A model generated the notes under the pieces. The model saw only the letters and a list, made by a program, of their open reading frames with translations, was not told the origin of the DNA and searched no databases. From DATAOG01 sp963757395 (lineage in GTDB: Bacteria > Pseudomonadota > Alphaproteobacteria > Geminicoccales > Geminicoccaceae), in contig CAVWRK010000013.1 of NCBI GenBank assembly GCA_963757395.1, positions 561,286 to 625,285 on the forward strand: 64,000 nucleotides of DNA, written 5' to 3'. Of the stretch, positions 17,698 to 27,839 are shown piece after piece; the stretch's first letter is position 1, and every line of letters begins with the position of its first letter. A program made the position numbers and the translations under genes.

Positions 17698-20043
17698 TCA
17701 AGGATCTTCTGGGCGACCTTGGCGGTGTTCTCGGCGCCATCGACGCCTGGCAGCAGGAGCAGAAAATCGTCGGCGCCGAGTTCGCGCCACGGTATCGCTC
17801 CGGCGGACGGCTGCGACCAGACGCTCGCCGACCGCGCGCAGGACCTGATCGCCGCTTGCCAGCCCGAGCGAGTCGTTGATCAGCTTGAAGCGGTCGAGGT
17901 CGAGGATCATCACCGCGAGCAGCCGCCGGCTTCGGCGCGCGCCCTCGATCGCCTGCGTCAAACGATCGTTGAATAGCAAGCGGTTGGGTAGGCCGGTCAG
18001 CGGATCGTGATAGGCGAGGTTGCGGATGGTCTCCTCGGTGTGCTTGCGCACCGTGATGTCCCGGATTGTCAGAATATACAGCACATCGCCGTTGAAGAAG
18101 ACCTCGCTGGCGGCAAGCTCGATCGGGATCACCTCTCCGCCCTTGCGCCTGGCCATCATCTCCCGTGTGCCGCCCGGCAGCTTGGCGGTCGCGGTGATCC
18201 GATCGAGCGCATCACCATCGCGGCCCGGGCCCCGGACGACCAGGACGTCGACGCCCCGGCCGACGATCTCGTCCCGTCGATAGCCGAAGATCGCTTCGGC
18301 CGAACGGCTGAACGAGACGACGACGCCGCGGGTGTCAAGGGTCACGATGCCGTCCGCGACATGATCCATGATCGCCTTCAGGCGGAGCTGATCGTCGGCC
18401 TGTCCGGACGCCGCCTCGGTCAGCGGAGCGAGTGCTTCAGCCTGGGCGAGTACGCCATACACCTCGTTGCCGGCGCCGCGTAGTGGGATGTGGCTCCAGA
18501 CCAGCCGGCCTTCCTGGCCGTCCGGTAAGCGCAACCAGGCTTCGCTGCCGGTCACCCGGTCGCCGGATCGGGCGCGTTCCAGGTCCTGTAGCAGAGCGGG
18601 CTGCTCCCGGGCGAGCGCCATCAGCTCGACGAACGGGCGGCCGATCACCAACGGGCGCTGCCAGCCGGTCAGTTGCTCGGCCTGGTCGTTGAGCTCCAGG
18701 ACGGTCAGGCCTGGGGAGAGCAGGATCGCGGCCGAGCGCTGCAGCTCGAGGAGCGCGCGCAATCTCGGGTCTGGTCGGCGCTCCAGTTCCGCGGGCGCAC
18801 CTGGCGCGGCCATCGACGGGTCCGGCCGGACGAGCGCCAGCGTGGCGCCGCCGGCCGCGCCGCAGAGCCGTATCTGATAGCGCTCGCCGCCGGCGCCCGT
18901 CGGATGGGTGAAGGTGAAGGTGACGGGCGCCCAACCCGGCACGATGCGCTCGATCTGCCGGCGCCAGAACTCGGCAAGTTCGAGGCCGATCAGATCCGGC
19001 AGCGGGCGGCCGACCCCGGCCTGCAGGCGGCCCGGCAGCTCGCCATCGGCGTGGCCGGCCACGGCGCGCAGGTGGCCATCGCCATCGATCTCGCAGACCA
19101 AGCCGTCGGCCAGGCTGATCAGCGACTTGTGATCGAGCCGCTCGGCCAACAGCTGCTCCTCGAGCCGGCGTTGCTCGGTGATGTCGGCGGCGGCGCAGAG
19201 AATGCCGACCACGACCTCGTGCGCCTCGTCCCACTGCGGCCAACCGGTGTCGCGCAGCCAATGGCGGGCGCCGTCCCGGCTCTTGATCCGATATTCCGCG
19301 CTCGCCTGCTCGCCGGCGAGGAGTCTCTGGGCGCGCCGTTGCAGCAGCCGGAGATCCGCGGGCTCGACCAGGGCCGACCAGCCGCCCAACGCGTCGAGCT
19401 CGGCCACGCCGTAGCCGGTCAGTCGCTCAAACGCGCCTGCCATCCAGTCCAGGACCAGGCGGCAATCCGGATCGACGCGCAGATGATAGACGCCATCCGA
19501 AGTCAGATTGGCGAGCGCATCGAAGCGCCGCTCGAGCCGCCGCGCCGTCGTCACTACGGCGCGCTGGGCGGTGACGTCGCGCAGGCGCACCATGTAAGGC
19601 CGATCGGCACCGGCGAGCGGTCGGCCTTCGACCTCGATCCAGAGCCGCCGGCCGGCCGCGCCTGCGATCTGCAATGCCAAGTCGATCGCACGCTGTCGCT
19701 CGATGGCGTCAAGCAGCCGGGCGAGCTCGAGCGGCTCGGTGACTGCCGACGCCAGGACGTGCACCGATTGCCCAACTACAGCGTCCGCGGGCAGGCCGAT
19801 CAGCCGAGCGAAGGCCGGATTTGCATAGGTGATCACCGGCGTCGCCCGGCCGTCTTCGCTCGCGGCGAGGATCACGACCGGTTCAGCGATCAGCTCGACG
19901 AGCTGTGCCGCAAGATCCGACGGTGGCTCAGCCGCCACCGTCAGTCGGCGAACCCCCGGCCGTCGCCCCTCCTCGCTCAAGCGTCTCGTTTCGCACCCGC
20001 ATCCAGCCAACCATACCGCCGAGCCTGCCTCCGATCCGATCAC
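17698..20043 (-). CDS. Multi-PAS sensor with degenerate GGDEF, N-terminal part of frameshifted PAS-GGDEF-EAL protein
   Basis: About five PAS/PAC modules in series (approximately residues 40-155, 165-300, 300-410, 430-545 and 555-680) precede a GGDEF domain that begins YHDPLTGLPNRLLFNDRL. No transmembrane segment is evident, so it is probably a cytoplasmic sensor. The frame derails after SDTVAR at GAACTC (minus strand, 17783-17778). Deleting one A restores VARLGADDFLLLLPG, that is GADDF in place of GGDEF, so cyclase activity is doubtful and the domain may only bind GTP. The start is uncertain; the first 35 residues look non-conserved and a GTG lies near residue 36. Confidence 0.85.
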   Translation of the reverse strand: MIGSEAGSAVWLAGCGCETRRLSEEGRRPGVRRLTVAAEPPSDLAAQLVELIAEPVVILAASEDGRATPVITYANPAFARLIGLPADAVVGQSVHVLASAVTEPLELARLLDAIERQRAIDLALQIAGAAGRRLWIEVEGRPLAGADRPYMVRLRDVTAQRAVVTTARRLERRFDALANLTSDGVYHLRVDPDCRLVLDWMAGAFERLTGYGVAELDALGGWSALVEPADLRLLQRRAQRLLAGEQASAEYRIKSRDGARHWLRDTGWPQWDEAHEVVVGILCAAADITEQRRLEEQLLAERLDHKSLISLADGLVCEIDGDGHLRAVAGHADGELPGRLQAGVGRPLPDLIGLELAEFWRRQIERIVPGWAPVTFTFTHPTGAGGERYQIRLCGAAGGATLALVRPDPSMAAPGAPAELERRPDPRLRALLELQRSAAILLSPGLTVLELNDQAEQLTGWQRPLVIGRPFVELMALAREQPALLQDLERARSGDRVTGSEAWLRLPDGQEGRLVWSHIPLRGAGNEVYGVLAQAEALAPLTEAASGQADDQLRLKAIMDHVADGIVTLDTRGVVVSFSRSAEAIFGYRRDEIVGRGVDVLVVRGPGRDGDALDRITATAKLPGGTREMMARRKGGEVIPIELAASEVFFNGDVLYILTIRDITVRKHTEETIRNLAYHDPLTGLPNRLLFNDRLTQAIEGARRSRRLLAVMILDLDRFKLINDSLGLASGDQVLRAVGERLVAAVRRSDTVARTRRRRFSAPAARRRWRREHRQGRPEDP

Positions 20044-20320
20044 CGGAGGAGCATCGTCGTCGAGAAGAAGCTACGGCGACCCTGGGTCGTCCGAACGTAC
20101 GCCGAACCGCCGTCGAGCGCCGACCGCCCGCAGTTTGTGGTGCCCGGCAGCCGGCACCGCCGTGGCTTTTACGGATGACGAAACGGGCGACCCGACCGGC
20201 CTCGGCAGGATCCGCTGCAGGGCCGACCCGATCCGATCGCGTTGAGCCGCGTTCTCCCCTCAACCACAGGCTGGGCCATGAATAAACTACAGCTTTAGCG
20301 TGGCAACTGTCTTTCACCCT

Positions 20321-21811
20321 CTAGCCGATCGGAGCAGGGCTTCGAGCCCGGCGCAGGAGGGAGGCGAGCGCGCTCGGGATAGCCTCGATCAGGTCTTCGG
20401 CGATCATCCCGGGGCCGAGGCTCCGCGCTGCTTGCGCATGCAGCCAGACGGCAGCTGCGGCGGCCTCGAACACCAGCATGCCCTGGGCCAGCAGACCGAG
20501 CGCAATGCCTGCCAAAACGTCGCCCGAGCCGGCGGTGGCGAGCGTCGCCGGCGCGTCTGGCTGAATGATCGCCCGGCCATCGGGCGCCGCGACCACCGTG
20601 TCCGCGCCCTTGAGCAGGACGACCGCACCGCTTTCGGCGGCCGCGGCACGCGCTCGGGTGAGCTTGTCGCCGTTGAGGTCGAACAGCCGCTTGAACTCGC
20701 CTTCGTGGGGGGTCAGCAGGCAGGGCCCACGGATCGCGGCAAACAGCTCGCGAGACCGGCCAGCGAAGCTGGTCAGAGCGTCGGCGTCCAGCACGCAGGC
20801 CTTGCCGCTGGCGAGCGCGGCGGCGACCCGTCGACCGAGCGTCGCGCCGATGCCGGCGCCGGGTCCGAGCAGAATCGCCGTCCGTCTCGGGTCGTCCAGT
20901 TGCCGGGTGAAGTCCGCCTCGTTGGCGAAGGGCGCGACCATGACCGCGGTCAGCTGGGCGGCATGGGTGCCCAGCGCAGCTTCAGGGCAAACGACCGTGA
21001 CCAAGCCGGCACCGGCGCGGAGCGCCGCGCGGGCAGACATGCGAGCTGCGCCGGACGAGGCAACGCCGCCGCCCAGAACCAGCGCGTGGCCGTGGCTGTA
21101 TTTGTGGCTGGCGGCCGTGCGCTGCGGCAACAGCCGCCGCCAGAGCGGCGGCCGGTTCGCCCAGAGCCGGATGCCGAGCGTCGCCGTGACCGGGTCGGGG
21201 ATGCCGATGTCGGCGACCACCAGCTCGCCGACATAGGCGCGACCTGGCAGCAACAGGTGACCGGGCTTCGGTCGATGGAAGGTCACGGTCAGGACGGCGC
21301 CGGCCGCAGCGCCCCGAATCTCGCCCGTGTCGCCATCGATCCCTGACGGCACGTCGACCGCGACGACCGGCAGCCGCGCCGCCGTGACGGCCTCGACCGT
21401 CGCCCGTGCCACGCCTTCGATCGGGCGCGCGAGGCCGGCCCCGAACAGGGCGTCGACCACCAGGCCCGCCCCCTCCAGAGCCGCGGGCTCGAGCGCCCGG
21501 GTGGCGCCGTTCCAGGCCTTGGCGGCCGCCGCCGCATCGCCGCGGAGCCGCCCCGCACGGCCGAGCAGAGCTACCCAAACGGGCCAGCCCTCCCGCGCCA
21601 GCCGCCGGGCGACGACGAAACCGTCGCCGCCGTTGTTACCGGGCCCGCAGAGCACGACTGTCGGCACTCGGCCGAACCGCGCCGTGAGTGCCTCGGCCAC
21701 GGCGGCGCCAGCGTTGGCCATCAGCTCACCGCCGGTGATCCCGGCGGCGATCGCCGCCGCATCGGCGGCCGTCATCTGCGCGATGCTGCAGATCTCACCG
21801 CGCCCGAGCAT
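20321..21811 (-). CDS. nnr: Bifunctional NAD(P)H-hydrate epimerase / ADP-dependent dehydratase
   Basis: Repairs hydrated NAD(P)H. Residues ~1-215 are the epimerase (YjeF_N), with CGPGNNGGDGFVVARRL and AVDVPSGIDGDTG. Residues ~225-490 are the dehydratase (carbohydrate-kinase fold), with HKYSHGHALVLGGG, GPGAG, LTPHEGEFKRLF and the TAGSGDVLAGI nucleotide motif. At 496 aa it is full length. It lies 26 bases downstream of the TerB-like gene on the same strand. Confidence 0.94.
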   Translation of the reverse strand: MLGRGEICSIAQMTAADAAAIAAGITGGELMANAGAAVAEALTARFGRVPTVVLCGPGNNGGDGFVVARRLAREGWPVWVALLGRAGRLRGDAAAAAKAWNGATRALEPAALEGAGLVVDALFGAGLARPIEGVARATVEAVTAARLPVVAVDVPSGIDGDTGEIRGAAAGAVLTVTFHRPKPGHLLLPGRAYVGELVVADIGIPDPVTATLGIRLWANRPPLWRRLLPQRTAASHKYSHGHALVLGGGVASSGAARMSARAALRAGAGLVTVVCPEAALGTHAAQLTAVMVAPFANEADFTRQLDDPRRTAILLGPGAGIGATLGRRVAAALASGKACVLDADALTSFAGRSRELFAAIRGPCLLTPHEGEFKRLFDLNGDKLTRARAAAAESGAVVLLKGADTVVAAPDGRAIIQPDAPATLATAGSGDVLAGIALGLLAQGMLVFEAAAAAVWLHAQAARSLGPGMIAEDLIEAIPSALASLLRRARSPAPIG

Positions 21812-21837
21812 CGGCCGCGCTCCCCGTCGACGGCGCG

Positions 21838-22251
21838 TCAGACGACAGCGTGGCGCGCGTAGGTCGTGCGCTCGATCGCCGCGGCCACCAAGCGGTCGAC
21901 GTTCAGCCGCTGGCGCAGCATCCGGAGGAGGTTGAGTTCCTCAATCGCCAGGTCGCCGTCAGCCGCCGCCACCTCGCAGGCGAGCGCGTAGGCAGTCTCG
22001 CAGAGCGGCTTGGGCAGCGCCTCCGCGATCATGTCGAAGGCGAGGTCGAGGCCGTCGTCCTCGCGCAGCAGCTCGGCGCATTGCCGCCCGACCTCGGTCA
22101 GCCGATCATGGTGAAAACTTTGGAACACCGGCAGATAGCGGACCTGCCGGGAGATCGCGTCGAGCTCGGCGTCGGTCATCTCGCCCTCGGCGGCCGACAC
22201 CAGTACCATGGTGAAAATCAGGGCGGTGTGCTGATCGATCGGTCGTTGCAT
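21838..22251 (-). CDS. TerB-like helical protein
   Basis: 137-aa all-helical protein with the tellurite-resistance TerB-family pattern: an acidic EGEMTDAELDAI near residue 22 and a matching AAADGDLAIEELNLLRML near residue 95. Each resembles the metal-coordinating turn of TerB repeats. No other ter genes are present, so a tellurite role is not supported. It probably shares a transcript with nnr. Function is unknown. Confidence 0.7.
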   Translation of the reverse strand: MQRPIDQHTALIFTMVLVSAAEGEMTDAELDAISRQVRYLPVFQSFHHDRLTEVGRQCAELLREDDGLDLAFDMIAEALPKPLCETAYALACEVAAADGDLAIEELNLLRMLRQRLNVDRLVAAAIERTTYARHAVV

Positions 22252-22353
22252 CGCAGCCGTTCCTTTGGCTCAGGATGTTGGGTCGCAGACTGGTTGGCCG
22301 GCGGCGCCGAGCCAGCGCACGCGCCGCGGATCCCGGTCGACGGAGACTTGACC

Positions 22354-23260
22354 ATGACCATTCAACTGCACCCGGACGTCGCCCATGCCCTGGCCCGAGG
22401 CCAGGGGGTGGTCGCGCTCGAAATCGACCCTGATCTGCCACGGCTTGCCGCGCCCACACAACGCTTCAGTTGCCATCGAACTCGAGCAGGCGGTCCGCGC
22501 CCAGGCCGCCGTGCCGGCCACTGTGGCCGTGATCGACGGTCAGATCAACGTCGGCCTAAGCCGGGTTCTGCTCAAGCGCCTGGTCGAGACGCCCGAGGTC
22601 GTCAAATGCACGACCCGCGATTTGCCCCGCGTGCTCGCCGCCGGCGGCCTCGGTGCGACCACGATCGCGGCCACCGTGTTCGTCGCCGACCGGGTCGGGA
22701 TCCGGGTGATGGCGACCGGCGGTCTCGGCGGCGTCCACCGGGATGGCGAGACCTCGCTGGACGTGTCCGCGGATCTCGAGGAGCTGGCCAGACGCCCGAT
22801 CGTGGTGGTCTGCAGTGGCGTCAAGTCGATCCTGGACCAGCGGCGCACGCTCGAACGTCTGGAGACTCTGGGGGTGCCGGTGATCGGCTGGCGCTGCGAT
22901 GAGCTGCCGGGCTTCTACACCGCCGAGACCGGCCTAGAGGTGCCCAGGATCGACGACCTGAGCTCTCTCTGCCGCCTGATTGACACCCAGCGAGCGCTCG
23001 GTCTGCCGGGCGCCCTGGTCGTCGCGCAACCGCCTCCGCCCGAGCATGCCATGTCGAAGGCGGTGGTCGAAGAGCTGGTGGCGGCCGCCGAGGCGGCGGC
23101 CACCGCGGCCGGTATCCATGGGCCCGAGCAGACCCCCTTCATGCTGAGCCACATGGCCGAGCAGAGCCAAGGCGCGACGGTGCGCGTCAACCGGGCGTTG
23201 GCCTCGGCCAACGCCTGCCTGGCCGGCGAGATGGCGGTCGCATTGGCGGCGCCTCTGTGA
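22354..23260 (+). CDS. psuG: Pseudouridine-5'-phosphate glycosidase, frameshifted near the N terminus
   Basis: Splits pseudouridine 5'-phosphate to uracil and ribose 5-phosphate. From 22424 on the frame gives STLICHGLPRPHN, VPATVAVIDG, GLGATTIAATVF, TGGLGGVHR and NxxL-type C-terminal motifs of the family. The first 22 codons, from ATG 22354 (MTIQLHPDVAHALARGQG), are in another frame. Deleting one A from GAAATC at 22420-22425 restores the canonical VALEST, and the total span is 3n+1, giving about 301 aa, normal for PsuG. The usual partner kinase psuK is not adjacent. If the extra base is real the gene is inactive. Confidence 0.9.
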
Positions 23261-23277
23261 CCACGGGCCGAAAGGAC

Positions 23278-23305
23278 TTGACTGGTGTAGCGAGTTGGAT
23301 AGAAG
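23278..23305 (+). promoter_or_regulatory. Candidate sigma70 promoter for the REC-HPt gene
   Basis: TTGACT (23278-23283) and TAGAAG (23300-23305) are separated by 16 bases in a short AT-rich stretch between psuG and the gene starting at 23343. The -35 match is good and the -10 weak. Confidence 0.35.
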
Positions 23306-23342
23306 TAAATAGAACCACTGGTTGAAATAGCGCCAATCGACC

Positions 23343-24062
23343 ATGATGCACCAGTCGCCCTCGCACCGGGTCCTTCTGGCCGAGGAGCAAGCCGTCAGCC
23401 GCGACCTCGTCGTGCTCGTGCTGGGCAGGCTCGGCTATCGGATCGAGACCGTCGCCACCGCGCGTGACGTATTGCAGCGGGTCGGGTCAAGCGCGCCCGC
23501 GCTGGTTCTGTTGAGCACCACCGTAGCGGACTGCGCCGGCACCGAGCTTCTGCATGAGATGCCTCTCGGTCCCAATGGTCCGGTGCCGGTCGCGATGATC
23601 GGCGGACAAACCGACGAACGCTCGGGCGAAGCCTGGCTCGAAGCCGGTGCGATCGACTATCTCAGTCGGCCGATCGACATCGAGCGCCTGCTGCGGGTGG
23701 TCGAGCGGGCGGTCCACGGCCGGGTGCCAATGCCCCCCGATCAAGACACCCAGCCGGTGATTGACCTCGACCACCTGTTTGGTTTCACCGATGGCGACCA
23801 GCAGCTCGAGGGCGAGCTTCTGACCCTGTTCCTGTCCAGCGCCGATGTCTATCTGGCGCGCATGAGCGAGGCCCTGCGCACCGGCCAGAGCTGGGCGGCG
23901 GTCGCGCACGCGCTCAAGGGATCAAGCGCCAACCTCGGGGCGCGGCGGGTCATGAAGATCGCCCTTGCCGCCGAGCGCTCGTCGCCGAGCACAGCCCGGC
24001 TCGAAGCGCTGCGTGCGGCCATCGAGGAGGTGCGCGGCTTCGACCGGACCAGGCCCGGCTGA
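23343..24062 (+). CDS. Response-regulator-like receiver domain fused to HPt domain
   Basis: 239-aa protein. Residues ~8-125 have a receiver fold (RVLLAEEQAVSRDLV, then SRPIDIERLL with the conserved region after beta-5). The strand that should carry the phospho-accepting Asp reads PALVLLSTTVADCAG, with no Asp at the expected place. Residues ~140-225 form a histidine phosphotransfer domain with an intact AHALKGSSANLGA motif. It is therefore likely a phosphorelay shuttle whose receiver no longer accepts phosphate. No histidine kinase is adjacent. Confidence 0.8.
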   Translation: MMHQSPSHRVLLAEEQAVSRDLVVLVLGRLGYRIETVATARDVLQRVGSSAPALVLLSTTVADCAGTELLHEMPLGPNGPVPVAMIGGQTDERSGEAWLEAGAIDYLSRPIDIERLLRVVERAVHGRVPMPPDQDTQPVIDLDHLFGFTDGDQQLEGELLTLFLSSADVYLARMSEALRTGQSWAAVAHALKGSSANLGARRVMKIALAAERSSPSTARLEALRAAIEEVRGFDRTRPG

Positions 24063-24129
24063 CCGACAGCCCGCCGAGAAGATCCGCCGACACGGCTTGG
24101 CGAACGATCGCCGCGGCACGACAAACCCC

Positions 24130-24158
24130 TTGATCTGCGCGTTTATTTGCCCTGTTAT
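24130..24158 (+). promoter_or_regulatory. Candidate sigma70 promoter for the OmpA-like lipoprotein gene
   Basis: TTGATC (24130-24135) and TGTTAT (24153-24158) are spaced by exactly 17 bases in the 190-base gap before the OmpA-family gene at 24253, about 95 bases upstream of its ATG. Confidence 0.4.
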
Positions 24159-24252
24159 CCAAGCGGCCCGGTTGTGCAAAGAAGCATCGGTCGCCGGCAC
24201 GGCGGCTGCCAGGTCTCAGCCGGGCACGTGACACAAGGGACCAGGGAAGGAA

Positions 24253-25107
24253 ATGCAGAGAGTCATCAAGGTGGGGTTGCTAGGCGCGGCCCTCGGTGCG
24301 CTGCTCTCCTGCAGCTACAATCCGCAGCTGGTCGACGACAGCGAGGTCGTGCTGCACGAGATCGGTGCGGTGCGCGCCATGGAGCCCCAGGGCCCGGCCT
24401 TCAACCAAGGCTTGCGGCAGGGCTATCTCGACTACTCCGACGTGATGACCTCGGAGTATGACCACTCCGACTACTGGCACTTCGCCTTCAAGGCGGTCGA
24501 TTCCGCCAAAGGCGAGGCGGTGCTTCCCGATACGGTCGAGTCGCGCGATCTGCGGCCAGACAACGTCGAGGAGCTGTCGGCGGCCCGGGCCCGCCTGATG
24601 GCGGCTCTGGATCAGACCGGGCGGAAGAAGGCGCCTTGGCAAGCGGCGAAGGCTCAGACCGCCTTCGATTGTTGGCTGGAGAAGGCCGAGGAGAACGACC
24701 CGCCCGAGCAGATCAAGGTCTGCAAGGGCGAGTATGAGTCGGCGATTGCCGAGGTCGAGCGCGCGCTCACGACCGAGGGTGAAGCTTATCTGGTGTTCTT
24801 CGCGTGGGATCAGGCGGACCTGACGCCGGTCGCGCTCGCGGTGCTCGACCAGGTGCAAGCGGACTTCGTGCGCGGCCGCCCGGCGCTGGTCAAGGTCGCA
24901 GGGCACGCCGACCGGTCCGGTTCGGAGGCCTACAACGATCGGCTGTCGGAACGGCGGGCGGAGATTGTCGCTCAGGCCCTGATGCAGCGCGGCGTGCCCG
25001 AACGAGCGCTCGAGGTCGAATGGTTCGGTGAGCGCCGCCCCCGGGTCCCCACCCCCGACGGCCAAAAGGAGCCGCGCAACCGGCGGGTCGAGATCGTCTT
25101 CGGCTGA
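24253..25107 (+). CDS. OmpA-family outer-membrane lipoprotein
   Basis: 284-aa lipoprotein: an N-terminal hydrophobic signal ends in the lipobox LLSC at residue 20, predicting lipidation and outer-membrane anchoring. A helical region spans residues ~50-170. The C-terminal OmpA peptidoglycan-binding domain (residues ~175-284) shows FFAWDQADLTPVA, VAGHADRSGSEAYNDRLSER and the closing RRVEIV. The role is to tether outer membrane to peptidoglycan. A GGAAGG-type ribosome site lies just before the ATG. Confidence 0.9.
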   Translation: MQRVIKVGLLGAALGALLSCSYNPQLVDDSEVVLHEIGAVRAMEPQGPAFNQGLRQGYLDYSDVMTSEYDHSDYWHFAFKAVDSAKGEAVLPDTVESRDLRPDNVEELSAARARLMAALDQTGRKKAPWQAAKAQTAFDCWLEKAEENDPPEQIKVCKGEYESAIAEVERALTTEGEAYLVFFAWDQADLTPVALAVLDQVQADFVRGRPALVKVAGHADRSGSEAYNDRLSERRAEIVAQALMQRGVPERALEVEWFGERRPRVPTPDGQKEPRNRRVEIVFG

Positions 25108-25199
25108 GGGCGGGGCGAATGCCGGCAGCCTGCCCGGCGCGAGCGCACGCCCGCAGGCCGCTTCCGATTCAACCGTCGCGAAGAGAAATCTGAGCCTTC

Positions 25200-26192
<993 letters not shown>

Positions 26193-26409
26193 CTGGGTCC
26201 GTTCTCCCTGCCCGGATCGGACGGCCGTCCTTGAAGGGCTGCTTGAGCTTAATCTAGCGTCTTGCCGGGCGGCCGACAACCGGCCGCGGGCGCACCTGCC
26301 GCCGGCGCATCTCCCGGCTGCATCCTTGACCCATGCTTGACCCGGGTGTGGGGAGCGCCGCAAAGTGCGCCCCGCCGGCGACGTTGGTCAGGGCCGGCCG
26401 GGCACGCCT

Positions 26410-27180
26410 ATGAACCGCTTCACCAACATCAGCTTTCGCGCCGCCGACACGGCCGAAGCGCAGGCCGGCCTCGCGGAGCTCGAGGCGGCCTACGCCCATG
26501 TCCCAGGCGAGCAGGCGGACGTGATCGTGGCGCTCGGCGGCGACGGCTTCATGCTCGAGACGCTGCACAGCTGCATCGACCGGCCGGTGCCGATCTACGG
26601 CATGAACCTCGGCACGGTCGGCTTTCTGCTCAACGACTACCGGACCGACGGTCTGCGTGAGCGCCTCGCCGAGGGCGTGAGCGCACCCCTGCACCCGCTG
26701 CGCATGCGGGCGACCTGCCGCAACGGCGAGCTCGAGCTCGGGCTCGGCATCAACGAGGTGTCGCTGTTCCGCGAGACCCGCCAGGCGGCCAACATCCAGA
26801 TCGCGATCGATGACGTGGTCCGTCTGGAGTACCTGATCTGTGACGGAATTCTGGTCGCGACGCCGGCCGGCAGCACGGCCTACAACCTCTCCGCGCACGG
26901 ACCGATCCTGCCGGTCGGCGCCAATCTCCTGGCGCTCACCCCGATCAGCGCCTTCCGCCCACGCCGCTGGCGCGGTGCCCTGCTGCCGAGTCGGACCCAC
27001 TTCCGCTTCACGGTGATCGACCCCGACAAGCGGCCGGTCAGCGCCGTCGCCGACTACACCGAGATCCGCGACGTGATGGAGGTCGAGGTGTGGGAGGATC
27101 GCAGCATCACCCTCACCCTGCTGTTCGACCGCGAGCACAACATGGAGGAGAGGATTCTCAAGGAGCAGTTCGTGCCCTGA
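26410..27180 (+). CDS. nadK: NAD kinase
   Basis: Phosphorylates NAD to NADP. The 256-aa protein has the GGDG motif in VIVALGGDGFMLETL near residue 50, the NE/D motif in LGINEVSLFRETR near 120, and the glycine-rich TPAGSTAYNLSAHGPI near 155. Length matches the short alphaproteobacterial form. Translation from ATG 26410 gives the conserved MNRFTNISF start. Confidence 0.95.
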   Translation: MNRFTNISFRAADTAEAQAGLAELEAAYAHVPGEQADVIVALGGDGFMLETLHSCIDRPVPIYGMNLGTVGFLLNDYRTDGLRERLAEGVSAPLHPLRMRATCRNGELELGLGINEVSLFRETRQAANIQIAIDDVVRLEYLICDGILVATPAGSTAYNLSAHGPILPVGANLLALTPISAFRPRRWRGALLPSRTHFRFTVIDPDKRPVSAVADYTEIRDVMEVEVWEDRSITLTLLFDREHNMEERILKEQFVP

Positions 27181-27195
27181 CCGCCTGCGCCTGGC

Positions 27196-27711
27196 TCAGC
27201 CATCGTAGGCGAGCAGACTTTCGACCGGCATCCGCAAGCGGTGCCGGCCATCCAGGCCGGTGAGCTCGATCAGGAAGGCCGCGGCCACGACCTGGGCTTC
27301 GATCTTGTTGAGCAGCTCGGCGGTGGCAGCGGCCGTGCCGCCGGTCGCGATCAGGTCGTCGACGATCACGACGCGGCTGTGCGCCGGAATCAGGTCGGCC
27401 GAGATCTCGATCCGGTCGCTGCCATACTCGAGGTTGTAGGCGTGGCCGACCACCGAGCCGGGCAGCTTGCCGCGCTTTCGAACCATCGCGAAACCGATCC
27501 CGAGCCGCAGCGCCAGTGCGGCGGCGAAGATAAAGCCGCGCGATTCGATACCGACCAGCCGGTCGGGCCGGTGCGGCGCCACCAGCTCCGCCAGCTGGTC
27601 AATCGCCACCTGAAAGGCGTCGGCCCGCTGCAACAAGGTCGAGATGTCGTAGAACAGGATGCCCGTTTTGGGGAAGTCGGGGATCTGGCAAATCTGTGCT
27701 TTCAGGTCCAT
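27196..27711 (-). CDS. apt: Adenine phosphoribosyltransferase
   Basis: 171-aa purine salvage enzyme forming AMP from adenine and PRPP. It has FPKTGILFYDISTLL near residue 13, GIESRGFIFAAALA near 53, and the PRPP-binding VVIVDDLIATGGTAAA near 113. Length is typical. It converges on nadK with a 15-base gap. Confidence 0.95.
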   Translation of the reverse strand: MDLKAQICQIPDFPKTGILFYDISTLLQRADAFQVAIDQLAELVAPHRPDRLVGIESRGFIFAAALALRLGIGFAMVRKRGKLPGSVVGHAYNLEYGSDRIEISADLIPAHSRVVIVDDLIATGGTAAATAELLNKIEAQVVAAAFLIELTGLDGRHRLRMPVESLLAYDG

Positions 27712-27839
27712 AGGGCCGCCTCCCGGAGACCGGTTGCGCCCGGTTCATGCCACGCCCGTGGCCAGCGGCCAAGCCCTGAAAGCAACGTCGGGACGCCGGC
27801 CGATCCCGACGGATCGGCCAAGGCGCGCTCGACGTCGGT

